Notes: a model not told the origin generated them from the letters alone. A DNA stretch of 64,000 bases from Streptomyces sp. WM6378 (GCF_001279695.1 NZ_LGDD01000307.1:30405-94404); one strand, 5' to 3'; shown: positions 31,819 through 40,016, counted from the first letter of the stretch. Numbers and translations: made by a program.

Positions 31819-33288
31819 ATGACGCACTTCACTTGGCACAAGCGACTCGGCGCTCAAGACCGGGCGCTGTTCCACTTCGCCGCCACCCGGCACTGGCCGG
31901 CCGCCGAGGCGGTACTGCCACGGCTGAGCCGGGCCGCCAACCACGGCGCGCTCTGGTTCGCGGCGGCCACCGCGATGGGCGCGACCCGTTCGCCCCGGGC
32001 CCGCCGGGCGGCGCTGCGCGGCGTCGCCTCGCTGGCGCTGGCCTCACTGGCGGTGAACACCGTCGCCAAGCGCTCGGTGCGCAGGGCCCGCCCGCTGCTC
32101 GACGCGGTGCCGCTGGGGCGCCAGTTGAAGCGCCGCCCGATCACCACGTCGTTCCCTTCCGGCCACGCCGCGTCGGCCGCCGCCTTCGTGACCGGGGTCG
32201 CCCTGGAGTCGCGGTCCTGGGGCGCGGCCCTGGCCCCGGTGGGCTTCTCGGTGGCGGCGTCCCGCGTGTACACCGGGGTGCACTTTCCGGGCGACGTGGT
32301 GGCGGGCGCGGCGCTCGGGGTGGGCGCGGCCCTCGCCGTACGCGGGCTCGTGCCGACCCGCACCCAGCTCCCGCCGCCCGGCCGTCCGCACGCCGACGCG
32401 CCGGCGCTGCCGGCGGGCCAGGACCTGGTGGTCGTAGCCAATCGCGCATCCGGCACCGCGCTCGCGAAGGCCGCGCAGGTGCGCGCCGCGCTCCCGCTCG
32501 CCGAGGTCGTCGAGTGCGACCCCGACGATCTGGCGACCGCCTTCGAGAAGGCGGCGGGCCGCTGCCGGGCGCTCGGGGTGTGCGGCGGCGACGGCACCGT
32601 CAACCTGGCGGCGTCCGTCGCCGCCCGCCTCGGCGTACCGCTCGCCGTGTTCCCCGGCGGCACCCTCAACCACTTCGCCCTCGACCTCGGCATCGAGGAG
32701 GTCCAGGACACCTGCCGGGCGCTGGCCTCGGGCGACGCGGTGCGCGTGGACCTCGGCCGGTTCCGTCCCGGCCCGGACGGCGCGGACGCCGGATACTTCC
32801 TCAACACGTTCAGCCTGGGCGTCTACCCGGAGCTCGTGCGGGTGCGGGAACGCTGGTCGCCACGGATCGGCGGCTGGGCCGCGGGCATCCTCGGCTCGTA
32901 CGAAGTGCTGCGCGGGGAGCGGCCGTTGCGGGCGGACCCCGGGGGCAGTCGCCCCGCGCTGTGGCTGCTCTTCGCGGGCAACTGCGTCTACCAGCGCCTG
33001 GGCCCGGCTCCCGCCCGCCGCTTCGACCTCGCGGACGGCCTGCTCGACGTGCGCGCGGTACGCGGCGGCCGGCTGCCAGGCCTGCGCCTCCTCGCCGCCG
33101 CCCTGGCGGGCCCGCTGCACCGCTCCCCCGTCCACACCTCACGCCGGATGGCCCGCCTCAGGATCCCGGGCCTGGCGCCGGGCACGTCGTTGGCGTACGA
33201 CGGTGAAGTGACCACGGCAGCAAGCGAGTTGACGCTCGACAAGCTTCCGGAGGCGCTGACGGTGTACCGGCCCCCGGTCCGCCCTTGA
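31819..33288 (+). CDS. PAP2 phosphatase fused to diacylglycerol kinase-type domain
   Basis: A 489-residue two-domain lipid enzyme. Residues ~1-195 form a PAP2 membrane phosphatase with KRSVRRARPLL (motif 1), SFPSGHAAS (motif 2) and SRVYTGVHFPGD (motif 3). Residues ~205-489 form a diacylglycerol/sphingosine-kinase-type domain: GVCGGDGTVNLAAS for nucleotide binding and AVFPGGTLNHFA. The two activities oppose each other on lipid phosphates or polyprenyl phosphates. The ATG at 31819 is used; an in-frame ATG at 31729 would add 30 non-conserved residues. Confidence 0.93.
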   Translation: MTHFTWHKRLGAQDRALFHFAATRHWPAAEAVLPRLSRAANHGALWFAAATAMGATRSPRARRAALRGVASLALASLAVNTVAKRSVRRARPLLDAVPLGRQLKRRPITTSFPSGHAASAAAFVTGVALESRSWGAALAPVGFSVAASRVYTGVHFPGDVVAGAALGVGAALAVRGLVPTRTQLPPPGRPHADAPALPAGQDLVVVANRASGTALAKAAQVRAALPLAEVVECDPDDLATAFEKAAGRCRALGVCGGDGTVNLAASVAARLGVPLAVFPGGTLNHFALDLGIEEVQDTCRALASGDAVRVDLGRFRPGPDGADAGYFLNTFSLGVYPELVRVRERWSPRIGGWAAGILGSYEVLRGERPLRADPGGSRPALWLLFAGNCVYQRLGPAPARRFDLADGLLDVRAVRGGRLPGLRLLAAALAGPLHRSPVHTSRRMARLRIPGLAPGTSLAYDGEVTTAASELTLDKLPEALTVYRPPVRP

Positions 33289-33394
33289 AGCCGCCCGCGG
33301 TTCGAATGGCGAAACGAAGGTGCGGGTCCGCGAGGCTCAATTCCCGGCTTAGGGAGGGGATTCAGGGGAACTCGGAAGCAAGGAGGTACACATC

Positions 33395-33562
33395 ATGGTC
33401 CCGATTCTGCTCGTCCTGCTCCTCGCACTTCTTCTGTTCGGTCTCGGCTTCGCGGTCAAGATTCTCTGGTGGATCGCGATCATCGTGCTCGTCGTATGGC
33501 TGCTCGGATTCCTGATGCGTTCGACGACAACGTCCGGCCGGTCACGCTGGTACAGGTGGTAG
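33395..33562 (+). CDS. 55-residue hydrophobic membrane protein
   Basis: Reads MVPILLVLLLALLLFGLGFA, then VKILWWIAIIVLVVWLLGFL, and a short basic tail ending SRWYRW. Two helices cover nearly the whole length. The ATG at 33395 has AGGAGG 10 nt upstream. Such proteins are widespread in streptomycetes, often next to stress or gas vesicle genes, as here: it converges with gvpK. The function is unknown. Confidence 0.85.
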   Translation: MVPILLVLLLALLLFGLGFAVKILWWIAIIVLVVWLLGFLMRSTTTSGRSRWYRW

Positions 33563-33569
33563 CGGAAAT

Positions 33570-33932
33570 TCAGGAACTCTCCCTCGGAAGCAGGGGGCCG
33601 AGCGGGCCGAGGTCGATGTTGAGATCTTCCGGGCGCAGCCCGAATTTCGACCTCAGCTCGCTCATCCTGCTTTCCAGGAGCATCAGCGTGAGCCCGATCC
33701 GCTCCTCCTGGTCCTCGGTGAGTTCACCGGTCTCGACGCGGCGCAGTGCCTGACGTTCCATCAACTGCCGGAGAAGTTCCACGACGGTCAGAACCAGCCG
33801 CGCCAGATCGCGCTCCACGGTGTCGGGGTCGAGCTCCACCCGGCGCCCGGGCCGGCCACCCGCGGGCTCGTGCCCGCCCCCATGGGGGCGCCGGCCGTTC
33901 ACCGCGTCCGTCACATCAGTCATCTCAGTCAT
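33570..33932 (-). CDS. gvpK: Gas vesicle protein GvpK
   Basis: A 120-residue accessory protein of gas vesicle assembly. The family core is LDPDTVERDLARLVLTVVELLRQLMERQALRRVE, followed by LTEDQEERIGLTLMLLESRM and FGLRPEDLNIDLGPLGPLL, all present. It is the last gene of the leftward gvp operon. Its ATG overlaps the stop of gvpS by 4 bp. GvpK is needed for assembly in haloarchaea and bacteria but is not a major shell protein. Confidence 0.95.
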   Translation of the reverse strand: MTEMTDVTDAVNGRRPHGGGHEPAGGRPGRRVELDPDTVERDLARLVLTVVELLRQLMERQALRRVETGELTEDQEERIGLTLMLLESRMSELRSKFGLRPEDLNIDLGPLGPLLPRESS

Positions 33933-34129
33933 GTCAACTCATCGAAGGGTGAGGGGACTTCGGCCCCGACCGAGCTCACCAGCGCGTTCAGGTCTATGCG
34001 CACGAGGTCCACGTCCGCGATCCGCAGCGTGAGGTCGCCCGTGATGACCACGCCGCCGGCGAGCAGCCGGTCGAGCAGGTCCACCAGGGCGACCTCGCGC
34101 CGCGCGAGGGCTTCGCCGTCGCCGCTCAC
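33929..34129 (-). CDS. gvpS: Gas vesicle protein GvpS (GvpA-fold minor protein)
   Basis: A 66-residue protein of the GvpA/GvpJ fold: VALVDLLDRLLAGGVVITGDLTLRI then DVDLVRIDLNALVSSV. It is the third GvpA-like protein in the operon. The GTG at 34129 overlaps the stop of gvpL by 4 bp, and its stop overlaps gvpK by 4 bp. Members at this position in actinobacterial clusters are called GvpS. It probably acts in nucleation or capping of the vesicle rather than as bulk shell protein. Confidence 0.9.
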   Translation of the reverse strand: MSGDGEALARREVALVDLLDRLLAGGVVITGDLTLRIADVDLVRIDLNALVSSVGAEVPSPFDELT

Positions 34130-34962
34130 CGATCCTCCAGGCCCGCTCGGCCGGGCCCGTCGTCTTGTTCGTGTCCGCCTTGTTGGCCGGGTCCGTCGTC
34201 CGGTCCGCCGGCGAAGGAGTACGGCGCCCAGGGCCCGGTCAGCTCCACACGTACGCCTTCGATGTGCGGAATGAAGTCCCGTACCGCCGAGACGAACTCC
34301 TCGCTCCGCTCGTGCGACACCAGGTAGGCGGCGTTGAGCACGTTCTCGCCGGGTTCGCCGGACAGGCGTGCGTTCTGCGGCGGGTGCAGCCGACCGGCCT
34401 CGGCGCGCTCGCACAGTTCCGCGTACAGGGCGCGGGAGAGCGTGCCGGCGCGCCGCCAGGTCTCGTCGCGGGACTGTCGTTGGCCGAGACGTTGGCGCAG
34501 GTAGTCCCGGCCGGTGGCCGCTTTCAACTCCCTTGCGGGCTGCGGTGGTTGAGGTTGGACGTACACCTTGACGCCCCATTCGACGCGCCCGTCGAGGCGT
34601 TCGACGGCCGACACGAAGCGGGCGCGGCCGGCGTCGAGCAGCCGCCGCACCCCGCTCTCGTCGCGGCACACGGTGGCGAGCCGGAGCGGCACGGGGCAGG
34701 TGACCGTGACGAGCGCCGCGATCACCGCCTGGTGGGTGCGCGCGGTCCGGCCGAGCCAGTCCAGGTCCTCCAGGTGGGCCCGGAGCGGGATGGCGTTGAA
34801 GTCCTCGGCGGGGACACGGCTCACCGCGGCACACAGGCCGCGGTGCTCGATCAGGCCGGGCGGCTCCCCGTCGAGCCCGGACACCCCGTCGGGGAGCGGG
34901 GCGGCAAAGGCACGCGTCACGGCGTACACGTACAGCAGCTGCTCTTCATGAACGTGATTCAT
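34126..34962 (-). CDS. gvpL: Gas vesicle protein GvpL (GvpF/L family)
   Basis: A 278-residue GvpL/GvpF-family protein. It starts LLYVYAVTRAFAAPLPDGVSG and ends LVSHERSEEFVSAVRDFIPH then VRVELTGPWAPYSF, the classical family end. A charged ~25-residue tail rich in Gly, Asp and Gln follows. Members bind GvpA and act as chaperones or nucleators during assembly. Its start overlaps the end of gvpJ by 17 bp. The ATG at 34962 gives the usual short lead. Confidence 0.95.
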   Translation of the reverse strand: MNHVHEEQLLYVYAVTRAFAAPLPDGVSGLDGEPPGLIEHRGLCAAVSRVPAEDFNAIPLRAHLEDLDWLGRTARTHQAVIAALVTVTCPVPLRLATVCRDESGVRRLLDAGRARFVSAVERLDGRVEWGVKVYVQPQPPQPARELKAATGRDYLRQRLGQRQSRDETWRRAGTLSRALYAELCERAEAGRLHPPQNARLSGEPGENVLNAAYLVSHERSEEFVSAVRDFIPHIEGVRVELTGPWAPYSFAGGPDDGPGQQGGHEQDDGPGRAGLEDR

Positions 34963-35347
34963 CGGTCACCGCACCTCGTTCCCTCTTCGCGCTCGCCGCC
35001 CTTTTCTCCCGCGTCGCGCTCTGTGCGACCTCGGCGTTCCGTGCCGATTCGAGTGCGGCGATCCTTTCCTTCAACTCGTCGTTTTCCGCAGCCAGTTCAC
35101 GTCGGCGTGCGCCGGTGGAGAGTGCGGGGTCGTCCTCCCACCAGTCGATGCCCATTTCCTTCGCCTTGTCCATGGAGGCGACGATGAGCCGTAATTTGAT
35201 GGTGAGGAGTTCGATGTCGAGGAGGTTGATGCGAATGTCCCCGGCTATGACGATTCCCTTGTCGAGGACGCGTTCGAGAATGTCGGCGAGGTTCGCGCCG
35301 CTGCCGTCGGGCGGGTAGGCGTCGGGAAATCGGGCCGGGGTCGCCAT
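34946..35347 (-). CDS. gvpJ: Gas vesicle protein GvpJ (GvpA-like) with TTA codon
   Basis: A 133-residue protein. Residues 18-75 are the GvpA-like core (LADILERVLDKGIVIAGDIR; DIELLTIKLRLIVASMDKA). The rest is a coiled helical tail (ELAAENDELKERIAALESAR) with a basic end. GvpJ is a minor protein involved in vesicle tip formation and shape. Leu52 is encoded by TTA (35194-35192), the codon read only by the bldA tRNA in streptomycetes, so translation of the operon may be tied to development. The start shares one base with the gvpG stop. Confidence 0.93.
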   Translation of the reverse strand: MATPARFPDAYPPDGSGANLADILERVLDKGIVIAGDIRINLLDIELLTIKLRLIVASMDKAKEMGIDWWEDDPALSTGARRRELAAENDELKERIAALESARNAEVAQSATREKRAASAKRERGAVTDESRS

Positions 35348-35601
35348 CAGTTCCTCCGGGGATCGGCGGCGGCGCGGGTGGGGTGTTCGAGGCGGTCGAG
35401 GAGCTCGTCCTCACGGCGGTCGAACTCGGCCTCGTCGATCTCGCCGTCCATCAACTGCCGTTCCAACAGTGCCAGTTGGCGTCGCACGGTCGCGGGGTCG
35501 TAGTACTGCCGCTCCGCCTCCGCGGCCACCTGGCCCAGCACCCAGAAGGTGCCGCGGACGGGCGCCGCGGGAAGCAGCAGCAGTTCCTTCAGGAGACCCA
35601 C
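35347..35601 (-). CDS. gvpG: Gas vesicle protein GvpG
   Basis: An 84-residue helical accessory protein. It opens VGLLKELLLLPAAPVRGTFW, the GvpG signature, and continues RRQLALLERQLMDGEIDEAEFDRREDELLDRL (about residues 40-71) as a long charged helix. GvpG interacts with GvpA/GvpF in assembly models. GTG 35601 is used as start. The gap to gvpF is 4 bp, and the stop shares a base with the gvpJ ATG. Confidence 0.92.
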   Translation of the reverse strand: MGLLKELLLLPAAPVRGTFWVLGQVAAEAERQYYDPATVRRQLALLERQLMDGEIDEAEFDRREDELLDRLEHPTRAAADPRRN

Positions 35602-35605
35602 GCGC

Positions 35606-36322
35606 TCACCCCGTGAAGCTGTAGGGCGGCAGCGGGCCGTGGACCTGGAGGACCAGGTGCGGGGCGCGTTCGCGCAGGGTGTCCACGGCGGCGACGAACT
35701 CGGCCGCGTGCTCGCGCGACACGAGGAAGGAGATGTTGGCGAGCCAGCCGGTGGACTGCGGCCCGGGGCTCCGCTCCTCGCAAGCGCTCTCAAGGGTGCG
35801 CTCCACCAGGACTGCGTCGGTCGCCTCGCGCTGCTGGACGGCGGCGGCGATGCGTTCGCCGAGTCGCAGCTTCTGTTCGTACGTGCCGCCGCCGGCCTTC
35901 CGATTGGCGTCGCTCATGGCCCTCAACTCGGCGTTCTCCGCGAGGACTTGATGGAGCACGGCCTCTTCGTCGTGCGTCGCCTTCACGTTGTACTCGACTT
36001 TTCCGTCGAGCGCTTCGAGCCGCTCCAGGTAGCGCTTCTCGTGTTCGGCGAGCACGGCTCGTACGGCGTCGTCGTCGGGCGAGACGCCGCCGAACCGCAT
36101 GGGCAGCACGGGCCCGCCCGCGCCCGCCTCGGCGAGGACGTTCTGGTGGGCGAGCAGATCGCGGCGCTTGGGCCTGAGCTCCTGCGGGGCGTCGCTGACC
36201 AGCGCGACCAGATCGCCCTGTTCGACCGTGCGGACCGGGCACGGCGGGTCGCCGATGCCGCCCATCCGCTCCGGCAGCCGACCGTGGTCACGGCGGGCGA
36301 TGCCATAGACGTACGTGGTCAT
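35606..36322 (-). CDS. gvpF: Gas vesicle protein GvpF
   Basis: A 238-residue GvpF/L-family protein, shorter than its paralogue gvpL. It starts TTYVYGIARRDHGRLPERMGG, has VLPMRFGGVSPDDDAVRAVL and EYNVKATHDEEAVL, and ends NISFLVSREHAAEFVAAVD then LQVHGPLPPYSFTG. GvpF binds GvpA monomers and helps nucleate the shell. The start overlaps gvpA by 4 bp (ATGA), a sign of coupled translation of structural protein and chaperone. Confidence 0.95.
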   Translation of the reverse strand: MTTYVYGIARRDHGRLPERMGGIGDPPCPVRTVEQGDLVALVSDAPQELRPKRRDLLAHQNVLAEAGAGGPVLPMRFGGVSPDDDAVRAVLAEHEKRYLERLEALDGKVEYNVKATHDEEAVLHQVLAENAELRAMSDANRKAGGGTYEQKLRLGERIAAAVQQREATDAVLVERTLESACEERSPGPQSTGWLANISFLVSREHAAEFVAAVDTLRERAPHLVLQVHGPLPPYSFTG

Positions 36323-36738
36323 TCCTGCTCCTCCTTCCGGCGCGACGCGGTGCGCCGGGCCCGGGGCCTGGGCTCCTGCTCGCTCTCCTCACGGGCCTCC
36401 TTGAAGGCGTCGGAGATGGTCTGCGCGGCGCCCGAGAGCGCTCCCTTGGACTTGCCGCGGGCGCCGGACTCGGTGATCTCGCCGACCAGGTCGGGCAGTC
36501 CGGGGCTGCGGTGCGGGCCCGCCTCCAGGTCGAGGCGGTTGCACGCCTCGGCGAACCGCAGATAGGTGTCGACGCTGGCGACCACGACCCGTATGTCGAT
36601 CTTCAGGATCTCGATGCCGACGAGGGAGACCCGCACGAACGCGTCGATCACGAGCCCTCGGTCGAGCACGAGCTCCAGCACGTCGTACAGGCCACTGGTG
36701 CCGCCGCTGCCGCCTTGCTGTGCCGGGACAACCGTCAT
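36319..36738 (-). CDS. gvpA: Major gas vesicle shell protein GvpA with long C-terminal extension
   Basis: A 139-residue GvpA. The conserved shell core covers about residues 15-75: LYDVLELVLDRGLVIDAFVR, then VSLVGIEILKIDIRVVVASVDTYL. Most GvpA proteins end near 70-75 residues; here a ~60-residue hydrophilic, Lys/Arg/Glu-rich extension follows (SEQEPRPRARRTASRRKEEQE). The ATG at 36738 has GGAGG 8 nt upstream, the best ribosome site in the operon, fitting a high-output structural gene. The extension would face the cytosol and may tune packing or bind partners. Confidence 0.93.
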   Translation of the reverse strand: MTVVPAQQGGSGGTSGLYDVLELVLDRGLVIDAFVRVSLVGIEILKIDIRVVVASVDTYLRFAEACNRLDLEAGPHRSPGLPDLVGEITESGARGKSKGALSGAAQTISDAFKEAREESEQEPRPRARRTASRRKEEQE

Positions 36739-36839
36739 GGTGTCCGGCCCTCCTTGTCTGTTGGCTTGTTGGTTCGTCGCCGTGTCGTCCCACGGCCCCT
36801 GCTTCTTCTGTTTCTGCCGCGCCCCATGAGCGGGCGGAC

Positions 36840-37118
36840 TCAGTTGTTCTTGTCGGCCCGGCCGCGTTCGTACCTGCGCAGTCGCCGGTATCCGGTGAGT
36901 TCGCCCTGCGGGTCGAGTTCGACCTCGTACGAGGCGAGCAGGCTCATCGTGTCCGGGACGCGGGCGAGTTCGAGGACTTCGATCCTCAACTGCCAGCCGT
37001 TGTCGGCGCGTTCGAAGGACGAGACGGATTCGGCGGGCATGCCGATGAGTTCGGACAGCTGGGCGCGGGCGCCCCGCAGGACGTCCACCGCGCTCGGGTT
37101 CTCGGGTTTGTCGGCCAT
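36840..37118 (-). CDS. gvpO: Gas vesicle protein GvpO
   Basis: A 92-residue GvpO: LSELIGMPAESVSSFERADNGWQLRIEVLELARVPDTM, at about residues 22-60, is the family core. It continues ASYEVELDPQGELTGYRRLRRYERG. GvpO is the first gene of the operon and has been linked to control of gvp expression. The 101-bp gap to gvpA has no other gene and holds the gvpA ribosome site. Confidence 0.93.
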   Translation of the reverse strand: MADKPENPSAVDVLRGARAQLSELIGMPAESVSSFERADNGWQLRIEVLELARVPDTMSLLASYEVELDPQGELTGYRRLRRYERGRADKNN

Positions 37119-37206
37119 GTCACCTCGCGTGGTAGGCCTTCCGGGTAGCCACGGCGGGGCGGATCAAACCCGCGCGGGTGGGCTCGGCACGAGGGGTGGT
37201 ACGAGG

Positions 37207-37258
37207 GGGTGGCACAGCGACGCCCGGCCGGGCGGCACGGTCGGTCCGAGTGCCACCC
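37207..37258. terminator. Nested hairpin between the MBL gene and gvpO
   Basis: Outer arms GGGTGGCAC (37207-37215) and GTGCCACCC (37250-37258) enclose an inner 14-bp palindrome CGCCCGGCCGGGCG (37221-37234). It lies 53 bp beyond the MBL-gene stop and about 90 bp upstream of gvpO. A terminator for the MBL gene is the simplest role; a gvp leader structure is also possible. Confidence 0.65.
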
Positions 37259-37310
37259 GCCGGGCGCGGGGGTGTTACGGGTGCAGCGGTACTACAGGCT
37301 CCGGGGTCGG

Positions 37311-38063
37311 TCAGAGCGTGAAGCGTCCGGCCGGCTTGAGCAGGTGCAGCCGCTCGGTGAGCCCGGCCGCCCCGAACGCCTCGACCAGGGTGTCCGGACC
37401 CTGGCTGAAGTGGGCCCAGTGCTCGAAGTGCAGCGGTACGACGTGCCGGGCGCCCAGGATCTCGGCGGCCTCGGCGGCGTCCGCGCTGGACAGCGTGAGG
37501 TAGGCGTCGAGCAGCGGGGTGCGGGCGCCGCCCGCGAACAGCACGGCCACATCGACGGGCCCGAAGCGCCCGGCGATGCTCCGCACGTGGTCGAGGGAGG
37601 CGTTGTCGCCACTGACGTACACCGTGGGCAGGCCGTCCCCGTGCAGCACGAAGCCGGTGACCTCGCCGACCACGGGCTCGCAGCCCTCGGGGCCGTGCAG
37701 CGCCGGCACACCGGTGATGCTCAGCCGCCCACTGCGGTACGTCTCCCAGTTGGGCAGCACCGTGACGCGGTCGCCGAGCCTGCTGTGCGCGGCGGCCGTG
37801 GAGAGCACGACGGGGACCCGGTCCAGGTAGTCACGGCCGGTGCGGTCCAGGTTGTCGGGGTGCTGGTCGTGCGAGAGCAGCACCAGGTCGGCGGCGCCGA
37901 CCTCCTCGGCACCGAGGCCGGGCCCCGCGCTCTTGACGAGTTTGCGGTCGCCCATCGGGTAGTCGCCCGGGGCGTCGAAGGTGGGGTCGGTCACCAGCCG
38001 CACCCCGCCGATCTCGATGACGGCGGTGGGGCCGCCCACGTACTGGATGGCGAGGTCGCTCAT
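37311..38063 (-). CDS. MBL-fold hydrolase with variant metal motif
   Basis: A 250-residue UlaG-like MBL-fold protein. The opening IQYVGGPTAVIEIGGVRLVTDPTFDAPGDY is the family start (about residues 6-35). The metal motif, normally HxHxDH, reads SHDQHPDNLDR, giving His-x-x-His-x-Asp-Asn, so the last ligand is Asn. Later positions include ALHGPEGC, VSGDNASLD and PLHFEHWAHF. Such HxxHxDN sites are known in a UlaG subgroup and may still bind one or two metals. It is upstream of gvpO in the same direction but separated by a hairpin. Confidence 0.88.
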   Translation of the reverse strand: MSDLAIQYVGGPTAVIEIGGVRLVTDPTFDAPGDYPMGDRKLVKSAGPGLGAEEVGAADLVLLSHDQHPDNLDRTGRDYLDRVPVVLSTAAAHSRLGDRVTVLPNWETYRSGRLSITGVPALHGPEGCEPVVGEVTGFVLHGDGLPTVYVSGDNASLDHVRSIAGRFGPVDVAVLFAGGARTPLLDAYLTLSSADAAEAAEILGARHVVPLHFEHWAHFSQGPDTLVEAFGAAGLTERLHLLKPAGRFTL

Positions 38064-38166
38064 GATTCCCTCCCTGGTCGATCACAGCTTGGCGGGGAGA
38101 CAACGAGCGCGGGCGGCGCCTTTGTTCCCTCCCGCGGGCGGCCGTCCCGCCCGTCTCCCCGGGTCG

Positions 38167-38583
38167 CTAACGGCTCGTGTCGTGGGGTGCGCCGAGCGGG
38201 CCCCGGGGCGGTTCGGGGGCGCCCGGCGGGACCATCGGCGGGATGACCGGGGCGCCGGGCGGCACCCCGGGTTCCAGCGGCTGGGACACCGGGTCGGCCG
38301 GTGTCGCCCGGCTGCTGCGGGCGCCCCGGCTCAGCAGTGCGGCGGCCCCGAGCAGCAGCACGGCGATGATCAGCGCGGCCGCCCAGTACGGCAGCACCAT
38401 CGCGAGGGCGAGCAGCAGGAACGCGGTGAGCGCGGCGCCTCCGTAGAGCCCGGCCGCACCGGCGCCCGCGTACATGCGCGCGGCGCGGCGCTGTTTGCTG
38501 GTCTGTTCGCGCAGCTCGTCCCTGATGGCGTCCCGGACGACCTGGGAGAGCTGCTCCGGCAGGTTCGGCAGGTTCGTTTCCAT
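38167..38583 (-). CDS. Actinobacterial Holin-X family membrane protein
   Basis: A 138-residue protein: an N-terminal amphipathic helix LPEQLSQVVRDAIRDELREQ, two membrane helices (AAGLYGGAALTAFLLLALAM; YWAAALIIAVLLLGAAALL), then a Pro/Gly-rich cytosolic tail (PGVPPGAPVIPPMVPPGAPE). This is the phage_holin_3_6 (Holin-X) type found throughout actinobacteria with no proven holin function. The ATG at 38583 was chosen because it gives the expected short lead. Confidence 0.85.
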   Translation of the reverse strand: METNLPNLPEQLSQVVRDAIRDELREQTSKQRRAARMYAGAGAAGLYGGAALTAFLLLALAMVLPYWAAALIIAVLLLGAAALLSRGARSSRATPADPVSQPLEPGVPPGAPVIPPMVPPGAPEPPRGPLGAPHDTSR

Positions 38584-38788
38584 GCGGGCCGAGTACCCGG
38601 ACGGGCTGTCTCCAGTCCCTCCGAGCCGACTTCGCACGCATCCCAGGATGTCCATATCTCAAGACGGCAATCTCAGAATCTGGCCGTTGGCTTTAAAGTG
38701 AGCTCACCACCAGGGCAGTTCACGGGTCGGTTCACCTCTGCCGTTCCGTGTGCCGTTCACCGTTCAGCTCTCGGAGAGGAAGCCGCTC

Positions 38789-39622
38789 ATGTCGCAGGAG
38801 ACGCCCCCGGCCACGCCGGGCGAGACCGCCGTCTACACCCACGGCCACCACGAGTCCGTGCTGCGCTCGCACTCCTGGCGGACCGCCGCCAACTCGGCGG
38901 CGTACCTCATCGGTGAACTGAAGCCGCACATGCGGATCCTGGACATCGGCTGCGGTCCCGGCACCATCTCCGCCGATCTGGCCGCGCTCGTACCGGACGG
39001 CCAGGTGACCGCGGTCGACCACGCGCCGGGCATCGTCGAGCAGGCCCGCGCGTACGCGGCCGAACGCGGCCTGGGCAACATGTCGTTCGCGGTCGCGGAC
39101 GTCCACGCGCTGGACTTCCCGGACGACACGTTCTGCGTCGTGCACGCCCATCAGGTGCTGCAGCACGTGGGCGACCCGGTGCGGGCGCTGCGCGAGATGC
39201 GCCGGGTCACCAAGCCGGGCGGGATCGTCGCGGTGCGCGACAGCGACTACGGCGCGTTCACCTGGTTCCCCGAGGCGCCGGTACTGGACGGGTGGCTGGA
39301 GCTGTACCACCGGGTGGCCCGCGCCAACGGGGGCGAGCCGGATGCCGGGCGGCGGCTCAAGTCCTGGGCGCTGGAGGCCGGTTACACCGACATCAGGGCG
39401 TCCGCGAGCACGTGGTGCTTCGCCACCGAGGAGGAGCGCGCGTGGTGGAGCGGGCTGTGGGCCGACCGTACGGTCGCCTCCTCGTACGCAGGTCTGGCGG
39501 TCGAGGGCGGGCATGCCACGGCGGCCGAACTGACCGCGATCTCCGAGGCCTGGCGGGCATGGGGCGCCCACGACGACGCCTGGTTCATGGTGCCGCACGG
39601 CGAGATCCTCTGCCGCGTGTGA
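38789..39622 (+). CDS. UbiE-like SAM-dependent methyltransferase
   Basis: A 277-residue class I methyltransferase. SAM motif I is MRILDIGCGPGTISADLA; VTAVDHAPGIVEQA is motif II; VADVHALDFPDDTFCVVHAH and LREMRRVTKPGGIVAVRDSD complete the pattern. It resembles quinone or sterol methyltransferases, but the acceptor is unknown. The ATG at 38789 follows GGAGAGG (38773-38779). It stands alone. Confidence 0.92.
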   Translation: MSQETPPATPGETAVYTHGHHESVLRSHSWRTAANSAAYLIGELKPHMRILDIGCGPGTISADLAALVPDGQVTAVDHAPGIVEQARAYAAERGLGNMSFAVADVHALDFPDDTFCVVHAHQVLQHVGDPVRALREMRRVTKPGGIVAVRDSDYGAFTWFPEAPVLDGWLELYHRVARANGGEPDAGRRLKSWALEAGYTDIRASASTWCFATEEERAWWSGLWADRTVASSYAGLAVEGGHATAAELTAISEAWRAWGAHDDAWFMVPHGEILCRV

Positions 39623-39689
39623 GCGGGACGGTGCCGCACCGCGAGATCTTCCGCCGGGTGTGACCGGGATGCGGCGATCACCCCGGCCC

Positions 39690-40016
39690 CTACGGCCGGC
39701 CGATCACTCGGGGCGGGATGACCGAGGGCCCGGTCGTGGGCGGTGGTTCGTTGACGCCCGGGGTGCGCGCGGGCGGAGCCGGGGCCGGGTCCAGCGGGTT
39801 GCCGGGCAGCACCAGCAGGCACACGGCCACCACGGCGGCGGCGACACCGAGCGCGGCGAAGGCGACCCTGCGCACCCGGCGCACTCCCCAGCTGCGGCCC
39901 TGCGGGGGCGAGTCGCGGCGCAGGTCGGCGTGCGTGACGAGCGCGCCGCGGGCGAGCAGCGCGGCGCGCACCCGGTCGTCCGTCGCGAACCGGCGGTCTT
40001 CGGTGTTCGGCTTCAT
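39690..40016 (-). CDS. Single-pass membrane protein coupled to SigE-type sigma factor
   Basis: A 108-residue protein with a basic cytosolic N-terminus, one membrane helix (RRVAFAALGVAAAVVAVCLLVL) and a Pro/Thr-rich extracytoplasmic tail. Its ATG overlaps the stop of the sigma-factor gene by 4 bp. Position suggests an anti-sigma factor, but the zinc-binding HxxxCxxC motif is absent, so this is inference from context only. Confidence 0.65.
   Translation of the reverse strand: MKPNTEDRRFATDDRVRAALLARGALVTHADLRRDSPPQGRSWGVRRVRRVAFAALGVAAAVVAVCLLVLPGNPLDPAPAPPARTPGVNEPPPTTGPSVIPPRVIGRP

Noticed and set aside
38167..38583. Prophage remnant based on the Holin-X protein
   Set aside because: This family is chromosomal in actinobacteria and no phage structural, integrase or lysis gene is nearby.
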